DNA of 51,944 nt from an uncultured Schlesneria sp. (lineage in GTDB: Bacteria > Planctomycetota > Planctomycetia > Planctomycetales > Planctomycetaceae). A program made the position numbers and the translations under genes. Each line of letters starts with the position of its first letter. Position 1 is the first letter of the stretch. The stretch lies in contig CAIVEI010000078.1 of the NCBI GenBank assembly GCA_903904835.1, positions 1-51,944 on the forward strand. The letters are read 5' to 3'. Positions 1 to 9,519 of this stretch are shown one piece after another. Below the pieces are notes generated by a model. The model was not told the origin of the DNA. It did not search any database and was given only the letters and a program-made list of their open reading frames with translations.

Positions 1-7
1 ACGAAAC

Positions 8-251
8 AGGGAACTTGGCCAACTTGGCCAACTTTTTTTCGACTACTCGGTGGGCCTCGAAGACTCGACGCATCCTGCGAACAAAAAGACAGATCGCGTG
101 GAACCTCGACCGCACGAAGATTATGCCTGACTCCGCGAAGTCGGCCAAGTTGGCCAACTTCGAACCTGCGACAAAGCCTATGAAAAAGGGAACTTGACCA
201 ACTTGGCCAACTTTTTTTCGACAACTCGCTGGGCCTCGATGACTCGACCCA
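8..251. repeat. Duplicated TTGGCCAA-rich direct repeat
   Basis: Two copies of a roughly 65-bp segment lie at about 8-72 and 187-251, exactly 179 bp apart, with only a few mismatches. Each begins AGGGAACTTG, contains overlapping TTGGCCAA octamers and then a run of seven T. A perfect 14-bp palindrome, AAGTTGGCCAACTT, sits between them at 147-160. The GGCC/GGCC self-complementarity followed by a T-run resembles a factor-independent terminator reading rightwards, so one possibility is a duplicated terminator of a gene to the left of the window. The short open frames here are just translated repeat. The rest of 1-276 holds nothing else I recognise. Confidence 0.6.
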
Positions 252-276
252 CCTGCCGTTCCTTGAATCTCCGAAT

Positions 277-1575
277 TCACCGGGCATACCAGAGGCATAA
301 CCGGCTGAGGTCGTTTGATTCCGCTAGCCATCGGACTCGGCTTCTGGCTGCGTATTGTGCCAGGGCTGGTGAGTAGCCGTGATGATGGTCGGCAATTGCC
401 AGTCCTTTGGAAATGTCGTCGACGGTCAAATGCTTTCGTCCTTCACCAACCGCCAGCCAGCGAGCCAGCCATAACGTAACCGGTAGCATCAGCGCCAGAC
501 TCTGAAAACCTTCCGCGAATGGGACGTCATAGTATGCAGAACCAAAGAAGTGCATTCCCTGAATCTTGACTCGAAAATAACGGGTCAGAATCTCTTCCGA
601 TTCGGCGTCCAACGAGCCGAATGGTTCCTCCAGGGATGCGAAAGGGACCGGTTTGAAACCTGATTGAAGCGGTGGTATCTCGCCGGCCCCCTTTGTAAAT
701 TTGAGGATCGCTCGAAACAGCCGCCAGCGTCCCCAGGGGCCTGCTGAGAGGTCCGCCACCGTATCCTTCCTCGCGTATTGAGCGACCAGCGTCCGAAAGT
801 ACAAGCGGCCTAATCGGCTCGGCTCGTCGATTTTCTCGGGGATGCCGGGGAATTCAACGCGAGCGGCTTCCATCAGCAAACCAATTAACTCACGAATCCG
901 GGGACCTTTTAATTTCTCGAATGACGACTGACCGACCAATGTTGTCCAGATGATGGCACGCAGCAGTTTCACAATGAGCGGTGACGCCGGGTCCGCAAAC
1001 GTGTGATCAAGGGCTTCGACGAACGGTAGCAAATCGGACCAGTCGACTCGATCAGACCGGGTCAGCAACGGTGGTGGAGATTTTTCGGCACCACGCGGAA
1101 TCACTTCCTCGGCCATTCGTCGTAATTCACTCGACCGCTGGGTGACTGCCATACCCTTATTCGCCACGACCGACGGACAACTGAATCTCAGGCTGACGGC
1201 AAATGATTTTCCCGACGGATGAAAGGCAAACGGATAGACTCGGCAGGGAAGCGGCTTGGCCACTTCGCCAAATTTCGCATGGATGCGGCAAAGTCCTTTT
1301 TCGTCCAGAAAGACGCATCCACCATCCGCCGTATGACTTAGTCGATACTGCTTGCGCCAAGGGGGGCCTGAATGCCATTGCATGACCGGTTGATGAACGC
1401 CGTCCTCGGCTGTCCAGTTTTGTTTGAGAATTCGCTGGCGTTCTTCTTCCGTCACTTCGATCAAGTGCTGTCGACAGCAACCACCACAATTGTGACAGCT
1501 CCAGTTTTGAAGTACGGGCAATTCCAGACGCGGGCCAGCCATGAATCTCTTTCTCACAGAAGAAGGAGCGTCCAT
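277..1575 (-). CDS. YkgJ family cysteine cluster protein
   Basis: 432-aa protein with an N-terminal metal-chelating cysteine cluster of the YkgJ/UPF0153 type (CxxCxxCC). Visible ligands are C27, C30, C33 and C34 (CHNCGGCC), followed by C87, C96, C111 (in PCRVYPF) and C133. The family is thought to bind zinc or an iron-sulfur cluster, and some members sit beside methylation enzymes such as FliB-like lysine methylases. The remaining 300 residues match no domain I can name and contain no clear membrane segment. The ATG at 1575 has a weak ribosome site; the ATG at 1542, starting MAGPRLE just before the cluster, is an alternative. The gene is divergent from the DUF1501 gene at 1669. Its molecular role is unknown. 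Confidence 0.8.
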   Translation of the reverse strand: MDAPSSVRKRFMAGPRLELPVLQNWSCHNCGGCCRQHLIEVTEEERQRILKQNWTAEDGVHQPVMQWHSGPPWRKQYRLSHTADGGCVFLDEKGLCRIHAKFGEVAKPLPCRVYPFAFHPSGKSFAVSLRFSCPSVVANKGMAVTQRSSELRRMAEEVIPRGAEKSPPPLLTRSDRVDWSDLLPFVEALDHTFADPASPLIVKLLRAIIWTTLVGQSSFEKLKGPRIRELIGLLMEAARVEFPGIPEKIDEPSRLGRLYFRTLVAQYARKDTVADLSAGPWGRWRLFRAILKFTKGAGEIPPLQSGFKPVPFASLEEPFGSLDAESEEILTRYFRVKIQGMHFFGSAYYDVPFAEGFQSLALMLPVTLWLARWLAVGEGRKHLTVDDISKGLAIADHHHGYSPALAQYAARSRVRWLAESNDLSRLCLWYAR

Positions 1576-1668
1576 GCTAACTTGAAATTCGAAATTGCGA
1601 AGTCTCGCTCAATCCGGTATGACATTTAAGTCGATATTGATTCGTGATTGTTTCACGGTGAGTCTCCG

Positions 1669-3126
1669 ATGTCCGCGTCCGTTCCCAAATTTGTTCATCC
1701 TCAAATCGGCCGTCGCGCTGCGATTCAGGCGGGTGGGATCGGCTTGTTGGGCTTGGGGATGAATCACGTGCAGGCCTTGCAGGCTGCTGATGTCACGACA
1801 TATCGCGGGAATAAGACGGCAAAATCGGTCATCTACATCTTTCTCTCTGGCGGTCTTGGTCAACACGACAGTTTTGATATGAAGCCAGAGGCACCGGAGA
1901 ATATCCGGGGCGAGTTTCAGCCGATCGCCACGAAAACCCCCGGGCTTGAGATTTGCGAACATCTGCCCAAGCTTGCGCAGCGCAGTCACATGTGGTCGAT
2001 CTGTCGTTCGCTGACTCATCCGACGAATGACCATTCGGCCGGTCACATGATCATGCTGACGGGGAAGACAATTCTACCGCCCGGTTTTGATCCGAATGGT
2101 CCGAAACGAACCGACTGGCCTTCGATTGCATCGGTTGCCCGGGCGGTCACCAAGCCTCGTAATAATCTTCCTCCGGCGGCCATTCTCCCTGAACGGCTGA
2201 TCCATACCACGCGACGTGTGATACCGGGTCAATTCGCCGGGCAGTTGGGACCACACCGGGACCCCTGGGTGATCGATGCGGCCGGGTATGATTCCGCCTG
2301 TTACGGTGCCTACCCGGAATTTGCCTTCGATCACCAGGAACGACCGAAGGTCTTTAACGCCGATCGCAAATTTCAGATTCCTGATTTGACCCTCCCTGCG
2401 GAACTATCGTTCGATCGTTTCGGCAAACGGATGGATCTGTTGCAGTCGATCGAACATCAGCGACAGGATCTTGATCGCGCGGCAGGGACCGAATCGTTTG
2501 ACCGATCACGTCAAGGTGCGATCTCGTTGTTGACCGACCCGAAGGTGAAGCAGATCCTGGATGTAAAAAATGAACGACCCGAGACACTGGATCGTTATGG
2601 AAGGAACTCGTTCGGCTGGTCGCTGCTGATGGCGCGGAACCTGGTTGAAGCGGGTGTCAATCTCGTGCAGGTCAATCTGGGGAACAACGAGACGTGGGAT
2701 ACGCATGGCGAGGCGTTTCCGCACTTGAAAGACAAACTTTTCCCACCAACCGACAAGTGTCTCTCGGCACTGCTGGACGATCTTCATGATCGAGGGATGC
2801 TCGATGACACACTGATCGTGATGGCTGGGGAGTTCGGCCGAACACCGAAAGTGACTCATCTGCCACAGCACTATAAATTGCCGGGACGTGATCATTGGGG
2901 GGCCGTGCAGACCGTCTTCTTTGCCGGGGGCGGGACCCAGGGAGGCCGTGTCGTTGGCGCGTCGGATAAGATCGGGGCCTACCCTGCCGCTGATCCGCAA
3001 AAGCCTGAGAACATGGCTGCAACGATCTATACGGCACTTGGACTCCCTGACACGGCAGCCTGGTACGACGACCTGAATCGACCGACGCATATCTTCGATG
3101 CGAATCCCATTACGGGACTGTTTTAA
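1669..3126 (+). CDS. DUF1501 domain-containing exported protein
   Basis: 485-aa member of the DUF1501 family, which is greatly expanded in planctomycetes and distantly related to the alkaline phosphatase/sulfatase fold. The N-terminus has twin arginines (GRRAAIQAG) before a hydrophobic stretch, as expected for Tat export. Family landmarks are GGLGQHDSFDMKP near residue 65, an AGEFGRTPK motif and the GRDHWGA motif near residue 410. The open frame could begin at a TTG at 1648, but the ATG at 1669 has GGTGAG upstream and places the Tat motif normally. DUF1501 genes usually sit beside DUF1549/DUF1553 genes; this one stands alone. It ends tail-to-tail with comEC, the two stop codons overlapping. 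Function is unproven; hydrolysis of a sulfate or phosphate ester is only a fold-based guess. Confidence 0.9.
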   Translation: MSASVPKFVHPQIGRRAAIQAGGIGLLGLGMNHVQALQAADVTTYRGNKTAKSVIYIFLSGGLGQHDSFDMKPEAPENIRGEFQPIATKTPGLEICEHLPKLAQRSHMWSICRSLTHPTNDHSAGHMIMLTGKTILPPGFDPNGPKRTDWPSIASVARAVTKPRNNLPPAAILPERLIHTTRRVIPGQFAGQLGPHRDPWVIDAAGYDSACYGAYPEFAFDHQERPKVFNADRKFQIPDLTLPAELSFDRFGKRMDLLQSIEHQRQDLDRAAGTESFDRSRQGAISLLTDPKVKQILDVKNERPETLDRYGRNSFGWSLLMARNLVEAGVNLVQVNLGNNETWDTHGEAFPHLKDKLFPPTDKCLSALLDDLHDRGMLDDTLIVMAGEFGRTPKVTHLPQHYKLPGRDHWGAVQTVFFAGGGTQGGRVVGASDKIGAYPAADPQKPENMAATIYTALGLPDTAAWYDDLNRPTHIFDANPITGLF

Positions 3127-5618
3127 TTCTTGAACGGAATAATCTGAAGTTGCCCGTCGGGACTGATGTGGCAGCGGATCGCCCCGCGAGTTGCCGTCGT
3201 CAGGATTTGAGTTTCAGGGCCATAACGTGCGGCTAGGCGTTCGGCGGCACTCGCTTCAGGCGTGCTGACGACGACGTATTCGGGGGTCGCCCAGCGAGCC
3301 AGATCGGAAGGGTTCGCTTTCAGGCTGCCGTGATGCGGTGAAAGCAAAACATCTGTGTCGACAGGAGGAGTCTTTAACAGTCGCTCAAGCCCTTCAAGTT
3401 CAAGATCACCCGTCAGCAGGATTCGTCGCCCGACATATTCGATGCAAAGGACGATGCTGTTGGGATTGTCTTTGGGTGAGTGAAACTCGTTCGGCGGATG
3501 GAGAATTCTTAATGACACGCTCGGATCGAGGACTAGCGTTTCTCCTTCGCTAATCAAGCGAACCTTCGCCCCGGCGCTGGCTGAGCGTTCGATCGCGTCA
3601 GCAACCGGTAGTTGTTTCCAATCGAGAAATGTACGATGCACAAACAGGTTCCCCGGTAACACGATGCGGCTCAATTCGGGCACGGCATTGCAGTGATCGC
3701 CATCGGCGTGTGAGATCACGACCGCATCCAGTCGCGACCGGCCGGTCGTCCATAATGCCTGTGAGATCGTCCGAGCGACCGATCCGCCGCCGACCATCCC
3801 TCCTGCATCGTACAAAGCGGTCCGGCCGTTAGGGCACTCGATCAGAACGCTTAGCCCGTGCCCGACGGAGATGAACGTGCAAGTGACTCCACGCTGAGGC
3901 TCGCGATAAAGATCCCAGGCAAGCCCCAGTACCATCCATGCTAATCCGGCGCGTACCGAAACTGCGGCACCCCAGCGATGGTTGCGAATCAACAGAATTG
4001 GCAGCAGGGTCAAGCCATAAAACCCCATCGTCCACCAGACGGGTGGTGAGGGGACATAAACGTGACCAAGATCTAGACTCGCACCGGCATGGACCGTCCA
4101 TAGAAAGCCTCGCAACATCATGTCGAACGGAATCCCCAGCCAGCCAAACAGACTCGACCAGACCAGACCGAGCAACAGGAACGAGTAGCCAATCCAGAAC
4201 ATGATGGTGACGGGAACGGCCAGCAGGACCGTCAGTAACGATCCGATTGGAGAAACAAGATGAAACTCACTGGCGACCAGTGGCGAGGTCATTGTCCAGA
4301 CCGCCAGACCTACGACGTTCGCCTCGATGATGGCACGTACCGTTCGACGAACCGATCGCTTCAGAAGCGAATTTTCCAATGGTCCGTCGTCCTCCTTGCC
4401 CAGCGTTTGTTGCTGCACCAGCTTCAGCCAGTTCGTGGTGTGCAGGATGGCGAAAACTGCCAGAAACGAAAGCTGAGCTCCGGTGTTAAACAGGTCAGTC
4501 GGATTCCATGCCAGTACCGACAGGCCGGCAAGTGACAGCGAATTGCCCATCGACCCGGTACGACCCAGCAGTGTTCCCATCGCGACAATCACAGCGACAA
4601 CCGTTGCGCGAACGATGGGAGGATTCGCGTCTGTGACGATGGCATACAGCGGAAGAGCAATCAACACGATCCAGGTGGACGTCTCAGCCGATCGACCCAG
4701 CCATCGGCTGAGTGACCAGAGCCAGCTCCAGAGCAGACCGACATTCATTCCCGAAATGGCCAGGACATGCAGCATGCCACTTTCGCGGAAGGCTCGACGT
4801 GTCTCATCATCGATTTGCACGCGGCTTCCCAGCAGCATGGCCTGTGCCACAGGGGCGGTGTCGCTTCGAAGCCAGTTCGAGATCAAGTCCTCCGCCCGTG
4901 ACCTCAGTTTACCTCGAAGGACCAGCAGCCAATCCCATACGGTTCGTTCTCTCCCCAAGATGGTAACGCAGTCTGGGTGGTCCGAACGTACTACGGCGAA
5001 GATCCCTTGAGCCCGCAGGAAGGCACGCTGATTGAAATCACCGGGATTCGCCGGTTCACTGGGAAGAGCTAACGTTCCCGTGACTTCGACGAGATCGCCC
5101 AAAGCGACTTCAGCCACTGCGCCATCGACGGAAATACGGGTCGAACCCGAAACCGGGAGTGACCGGGTGGCATCGGTCACAAGTGATCGGCTTTCCAGGA
5201 TCAGGATTGTGTGCTCGGGACTTTGCCAGCTTGCACGGCTCGCTTCGGGATGGTGGACGACCCAGGGTGACTGGACGACTTTTCCCGCCACGCGAACGAG
5301 CGCCGGTGTGCTGGTCGCCGAATTGGCGATGTTGTTCTCAGCTCGACAATTCCAGCCGCAGTGATGCCAGGCTCCCATCAGGCCGAACCACCCGAGTAAC
5401 AAGCACAGAGCCGACGGCCATCGTTGTTGAGTCGAAAACGCAATCAGCCAGGCGGTCGCCGCGAGAAACGTCAGCAACAGCCATGCGTCGAGCGAGACAG
5501 GAGACATCCGGTCCACCAGGATTCCCAGTGAGGCAGTTCCCACGATGACGATGGCCGGGCAACGGCGGCGACGATCCGTCACCGGCGAGTTTGCAGCCAG
5601 CTCAAAGACATGCGACAT
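3123..5618 (-). CDS. comEC: ComEC/Rec2 family competence protein
   Basis: 831-aa polytopic membrane protein of the ComEC/Rec2 family, the inner-membrane channel that passes single-stranded DNA into the cytoplasm during natural transformation. The order is classical: an N-terminal membrane and OB-like region (residues about 20-220), the multi-helix Competence domain containing the LLGSRVQ and HVLAISGMNVGLL motifs (about 255-530), and a C-terminal metallo-beta-lactamase-like domain with the metal motif HADGDH near residue 630 and a later SPHHGS. Length is typical of full-length ComEC. A GTG at 5621 is possible, but the ATG at 5618 is better spaced from GAGG. The only other pilus or competence-type gene in the window is the PilT-type ATPase at 34465, so active transformation is an inference. 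Confidence 0.92.
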   Translation of the reverse strand: MSHVFELAANSPVTDRRRRCPAIVIVGTASLGILVDRMSPVSLDAWLLLTFLAATAWLIAFSTQQRWPSALCLLLGWFGLMGAWHHCGWNCRAENNIANSATSTPALVRVAGKVVQSPWVVHHPEASRASWQSPEHTILILESRSLVTDATRSLPVSGSTRISVDGAVAEVALGDLVEVTGTLALPSEPANPGDFNQRAFLRAQGIFAVVRSDHPDCVTILGRERTVWDWLLVLRGKLRSRAEDLISNWLRSDTAPVAQAMLLGSRVQIDDETRRAFRESGMLHVLAISGMNVGLLWSWLWSLSRWLGRSAETSTWIVLIALPLYAIVTDANPPIVRATVVAVIVAMGTLLGRTGSMGNSLSLAGLSVLAWNPTDLFNTGAQLSFLAVFAILHTTNWLKLVQQQTLGKEDDGPLENSLLKRSVRRTVRAIIEANVVGLAVWTMTSPLVASEFHLVSPIGSLLTVLLAVPVTIMFWIGYSFLLLGLVWSSLFGWLGIPFDMMLRGFLWTVHAGASLDLGHVYVPSPPVWWTMGFYGLTLLPILLIRNHRWGAAVSVRAGLAWMVLGLAWDLYREPQRGVTCTFISVGHGLSVLIECPNGRTALYDAGGMVGGGSVARTISQALWTTGRSRLDAVVISHADGDHCNAVPELSRIVLPGNLFVHRTFLDWKQLPVADAIERSASAGAKVRLISEGETLVLDPSVSLRILHPPNEFHSPKDNPNSIVLCIEYVGRRILLTGDLELEGLERLLKTPPVDTDVLLSPHHGSLKANPSDLARWATPEYVVVSTPEASAAERLAARYGPETQILTTATRGAIRCHISPDGQLQIIPFKN

Positions 5619-5732
5619 CACCGTGCCTCACGCAAACAATCCGAAAGCATCAACCTTGCGTTTTACGCGTTGATCAGTATGACAGGTTACAGAATTTCGA
5701 GATCGAACGCTCCACAACAGATTGATCGGCCC

Positions 5733-6089
5733 ATGCCAAATCAAATCCAGGTGATTGCCCCCTACTGGCTCGACAGTGCGGGAACGTGGGTCTTTGATGA
5801 CGTTGCCACGGATCTTGTCAGGGAGCCGTTCGTCAACGGGATTCCCGCGATGATTGATGATCTTGTCGCAGAAATCCCCAATGCCAGGGACGGATTTCTA
5901 ATGCTCTTCTCAGGATCCCCGTTTCCCGGTTACCAGAAACGACTCGAATGGGTTCGGGAAGAAATGGGTGGCAACTGGTACCAAACTGATTCACCCGCGA
6001 TGCAAGGCTGGCTCTGCCCGGCACTCTTTCGCTATTTCGACGAAGCACCCGGCGAGTTATACGTCAAAGCAGAAGTGATGAATCTTTAA
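5733..6089 (+). CDS. DUF6717-like small protein
   Basis: 118-aa soluble protein with no signal peptide and no membrane segment. It begins MPNQIQVIAPYW and is rich in conserved aromatic and acidic residues: GTWVFDD, LVREPFVNG, FSGSPFPGY, GNWYQTD, GWLCPALFRYFDEAP and ELYVKAE. This pattern fits what I recall of the DUF6717 family, compact proteins of unknown function found widely in bacteria. The frame extends upstream to 5610, but the N-terminal 41 residues of that longer form look unlike protein and overlap the comEC start region, so the internal ATG is chosen. It is divergent from comEC and convergent with the CPXCG gene. No catalytic residues can be assigned. Confidence 0.75.
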   Translation: MPNQIQVIAPYWLDSAGTWVFDDVATDLVREPFVNGIPAMIDDLVAEIPNARDGFLMLFSGSPFPGYQKRLEWVREEMGGNWYQTDSPAMQGWLCPALFRYFDEAPGELYVKAEVMNL

Positions 6090-6104
6090 ACGTCGGGCAA
6101 TCGA

Positions 6105-6287
6105 CTAATCACCCGTGACCCACAATCGTGGTGCTCCCTGATCATCGACTTCGACATGGATCACGTTGGGGTGGCAACAGATCGGGCAGTCTTCCACGTA
6201 TTCCTGTTCTGACCCGGCAGACAGATCAATTGGTACGACGATTTCCTCGCCACAGGCTGCGCAAGTGTAGCTGGCTTGTTCATTCAT
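6105..6287 (-). CDS. CPXCG motif cysteine-rich zinc protein
   Basis: 60-aa protein with two knuckles, C9-x2-C12 (CAAC) and C34-x2-C37 (CPICC), typical of the CPXCG cysteine-rich family, small proteins expected to bind one zinc. The segment between knuckles is acidic (LSAGSEQEYVEDCP), and the second knuckle is followed by HPNVIHVEVDDQG, both hallmarks of the family. It is shorter than most annotated genes, but the family is normally about 60-70 residues, so it is complete. It lies 44 bp downstream of the DUF2721 gene on the same strand and is probably co-transcribed. Role unknown. Confidence 0.85.
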   Translation of the reverse strand: MNEQASYTCAACGEEIVVPIDLSAGSEQEYVEDCPICCHPNVIHVEVDDQGAPRLWVTGD

Positions 6288-6331
6288 CTTGGTGACACCT
6301 CATCAGTGAGCGAACTGGGGGGGGAGGGAGA

Positions 6332-6856
6332 TCACGCACTTTCTGCGATTGTCAGCCTCTTTTCAACTGGGGGCGTTCTGGAAAAGTGATCCGACACGAC
6401 CTTCAAATAGTTGCTTTCTTCTTCCAGCGGACTGAGAGAAAGCATCAATTCCTTCATGGCCCAACCGAGACCCATCAGGAACAGGATATTGCCGAACGCC
6501 CCCGTGACGATTGCAACCAGACCGACTCCGGCATTTAAGGCTGCCACTCCGGCAAACAGAGAACAGACCAGAAACGCAGCGATGGCAGCCAAGAGGCACA
6601 TCAGACCTTTCTGTACCATCCTGGCTTTGACTGTCACAACGTCGATCTGGGTGTCGAGCATTTCCAGCAGCATCGCCTGTTCGGTGCGACCTTGTTCGTG
6701 CCGTTGTTTCAGCAATTCGATCTTTTGCGTATGAAAGGCTCGAATTCGAGCGAGAATAGCCCCTAATCGGTTATAGAGAGCCAACGTGACTAACCCACAC
6801 GCCGAGATCATGACGACGGGCGTGACCGACGCTGAAAGCACGTGAGAAGTGTCCAC
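6332..6856 (-). CDS. DUF2721 membrane protein
   Basis: 174-aa inner-membrane protein of the DUF2721 family. It has an N-terminal hydrophobic helix (SASVTPVVMISACGLVTLALY), the family signature NRLGAILARIRAFHTQK, a polar helical stretch of about 40 residues, then two hydrophobic helices at roughly residues 80-130. The C-terminal tail is charged and cytoplasmic-like. Start choice: a GTG at 6865 lacks a ribosome site, whereas the GTG at 6856 has AGGTG six bases upstream and is preferred. It lies in the same direction as the CPXCG gene. Family function is not known; it looks structural rather than catalytic. Confidence 0.82.
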   Translation of the reverse strand: MDTSHVLSASVTPVVMISACGLVTLALYNRLGAILARIRAFHTQKIELLKQRHEQGRTEQAMLLEMLDTQIDVVTVKARMVQKGLMCLLAAIAAFLVCSLFAGVAALNAGVGLVAIVTGAFGNILFLMGLGWAMKELMLSLSPLEEESNYLKVVSDHFSRTPPVEKRLTIAESA

Positions 6857-7038
6857 AATTCGCACCTGAATTTAAGGTTGATATCCGTTGGTGTCGGGAA
6901 TCGACAGATGGGGTGCGTGTGATAACGACGACCTTGAATTCGGTCAACAGGGAACTCTTGCATGAGATCGGCTGTGAACTCGAACATCGCTCTAATCTCA
7001 AATTGCAGACGCCCCGGATCCAGACGATTTTCACGTTG

Positions 7039-7566
7039 CTAACGGCCATGCGGTCGGGCTCGCTCCATCCCTCGCTGATGGTCGATATGTCCTTCACCAC
7101 ATACAGAGAGGACATATCCGCTCGGTTTATATAGCCACAATTCTTGTTTGGAGTCGGGCTCAAATCTGCGACAGCGTAAGATGCATCCGAGGTCGAAGGT
7201 GAAGTGAGTGGCGCACGTGTGGGGGTCCATGGCAACCGATACGAGTTTTTGTCCTTCAAACTGTGAGATTGCTCGCGCGATGCGTCGGTAAGAAGTCGAC
7301 CCTGTCGCCAGTTGATGTTCCCCGGAAGTCAGACTCCTGTAGCAGCGGTAAATCCAGAGAAACCATTCACCTCGCACGGTCACTCGCCGACGTGCAGCCA
7401 TTTGCTGGACTATTTCGGATGTGGAATTGGTCTTGAACGGTTCTCGCATATCGAGTGAGGGTATTCCGAAATTCATCGACAAGTTCAACTGCGGGTCATA
7501 CCGAAGCCCCCAGCAAGGTTTGCCATAGAGTTGCTGAAAGGACTTGTTGAAAACTGTTTGGTTCAT
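7039..7566 (-). CDS. Conserved hypothetical protein paired with yjbQ
   Basis: 175-aa protein I cannot place in a named family. It begins MNQTVFNKSFQQLYGKP eleven bases after the yjbQ stop codon, so it is very likely co-transcribed with yjbQ. It looks like a real folded protein: WGLRYDPQLNLSMNFG near the N-terminus, a basic patch ARRRVTVRGEWFLWIY, a predicted helix around SYRRIARAISQF, and a beta-rich end with FDLGCILRCRRF, ELWLYKPSGYVLSV. There is no signal peptide or membrane helix. The frame runs upstream to 7653 inside yjbQ, but that extension is a shadow. The last dozen residues are basic and low in complexity. No function is proposed. Confidence 0.65.
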   Translation of the reverse strand: MNQTVFNKSFQQLYGKPCWGLRYDPQLNLSMNFGIPSLDMREPFKTNSTSEIVQQMAARRRVTVRGEWFLWIYRCYRSLTSGEHQLATGSTSYRRIARAISQFEGQKLVSVAMDPHTCATHFTFDLGCILRCRRFEPDSKQELWLYKPSGYVLSVCGEGHIDHQRGMERARPHGR

Positions 7567-7577
7567 GCTTCGTAACC

Positions 7578-8000
<423 letters not shown>

Positions 8001-8301
8001 GACGATTCCAGTTTGGGGAGTTGTCGTGAACAGGACATGCAACCTAAGATATCTTGCAATGAATCTGCCGGATACTTTGTTGGCGGCTCACTCTTCCAGC
8101 GAGTGAACTTTTCAAGTGAGAAATCCGCTGACCTTCTGAAAACATCGTCGCACAATCGACTTCGGTCGAGTGGCAGGCAGGCGGTCCGTCTGATAGAAAA
8201 CGGTCTTAAATTTTCGTGATTCCAGACACGACAAATTGGCAACTGTGCTTATTTTTCGGCGATTGTCTGGTTCTCATGATCCTTCTCGAAAGTCATTCTT
8301 C
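8001..8301. other. Divergent intergenic region, yjbQ to PfkB kinase
   Basis: 301 bp between divergent genes, so it must hold both promoters. I see no gene. The only structure noted is a modest hairpin, CACTC with GAGTG around 8088-8104. No convincing pair of promoter boxes can be fixed by eye, and the small open frames crossing this interval have no protein-like composition. Confidence 0.4.
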
Positions 8302-9297
8302 ATGTCTACCAGCTATGACGTGTTTGGCGTCGGCAATTCGCTCGTTGATATTCAGGCTGTGATCGATGATTCGACGCTCGAAAGTCTTGAGTTTCACAAA
8401 GGGATCATGACGCTGGTCGATGAGCCGACACAAGCTCGGGTTCTCGAAAAGATTCGCGGTGCCAAGATCAATCGATGTGCGGGGGGTTCGGCGGCCAATA
8501 CGATCGCCGGGCTGGTCGATTTTGGAGGCAAAGGGGCCTATGCCGCGAAGACCGGGCAGGACGAACTTGGCGAATTCTATTTGAAATTCATGCGTGATCT
8601 GGGTGTAAAGATTGAAGTTCCCCAAGCCCCGGGCCAGACGGGCACCTGTGTGGTTTTGATTACGGACGATGCTCAGCGCACGATGCTGACTCATCTTGGG
8701 CTTTCCGCCACGTTAAGCCCTGACGATATTTCGGAAGCCGAAATCAAGAAGGCCAAGTACGTCTATATCGAAGGGTACTTGTTTGCTGGCGATTCGACGA
8801 AAGCTGCCGCTTTGAAAGCCATTGAACTGGCGAAGAAAAACGGAGTCAAAGTCGCCTTCACGGTCTCGGACCCATTCCTGATCGGGATGCATCGTGATCT
8901 GTTCTGGGACCTGATCAAGGGACCCGTCGATCTGCTGTTCTGTAACCTCGAAGAAGCCCGCAGCCTGACTGGCAAAACCGATCCTGTCGATTGTGCTCAT
9001 GAGATTCATCAGCATGCCGCTGACGTGGCGCTGACTCTCGGAGCTGACGGGTCGCTGCTCATGCACCAAAGTCAGGCCATTCCGATTGAAGGGGTAACGA
9101 TCAAAGCGATCGACACGACCGGGGCGGGAGACATGTACGCAGCGGGAATCCTGTACGGTATCACGAACGGCTTGACCTGGAAGCAGTCAGGCCATCTGGC
9201 CTCACACGCAGCCGCGCGGGTTGTCGCTCAAATGGGTGCCCGCTTGCAAAAGCCGTTTACCAAAGACGAAGTGGCCAGGTTGATCACAGGGGTTTAA
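8302..9297 (+). CDS. PfkB family kinase, adenosine kinase-like
   Basis: 331-aa ribokinase/PfkB-fold kinase, which transfers phosphate from ATP to a sugar or nucleoside hydroxyl. The first PfkB signature is [11 protein letters not shown] near residue 63; the second is [12 protein letters not shown] at residues 271-282, where D277 is the catalytic base and GAG forms the anion hole. The start [10 protein letters not shown], and the lid-region sequence around [15 protein letters not shown], resemble the adenosine kinase-like branch common in planctomycetes and alphaproteobacteria. Substrate preference (adenosine, inosine or a sugar) cannot be settled from sequence alone. An upstream in-frame ATG at 8236 would add 22 residues without family similarity, so 8302 is chosen. 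The gene is monocistronic. Confidence 0.88.
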   Translation: MSTSYDVFGVGNSLVDIQAVIDDSTLESLEFHKGIMTLVDEPTQARVLEKIRGAKINRCAGGSAANTIAGLVDFGGKGAYAAKTGQDELGEFYLKFMRDLGVKIEVPQAPGQTGTCVVLITDDAQRTMLTHLGLSATLSPDDISEAEIKKAKYVYIEGYLFAGDSTKAAALKAIELAKKNGVKVAFTVSDPFLIGMHRDLFWDLIKGPVDLLFCNLEEARSLTGKTDPVDCAHEIHQHAADVALTLGADGSLLMHQSQAIPIEGVTIKAIDTTGAGDMYAAGILYGITNGLTWKQSGHLASHAAARVVAQMGARLQKPFTKDEVARLITGV

Positions 9298-9519
9298 GTT
9301 GACGCACGTCGGATGATGGGTTCCGAATAAGTAAATCGTTCGCGCGTCGACCGGGCGATGCACGATTGACCTTGTTTTGAATAAAGATCCGAAACGCACC
9401 AACCGGCTGGGAACGTTAATGCGAGTGTGACTGGTCGCCGAATTGACCTGCGCCGATTTGCTGACAATACTCATCAATGGCTTTCGATTCATGTTGTTTG
9501 GCGTTGTGAGGCGTTGCTG

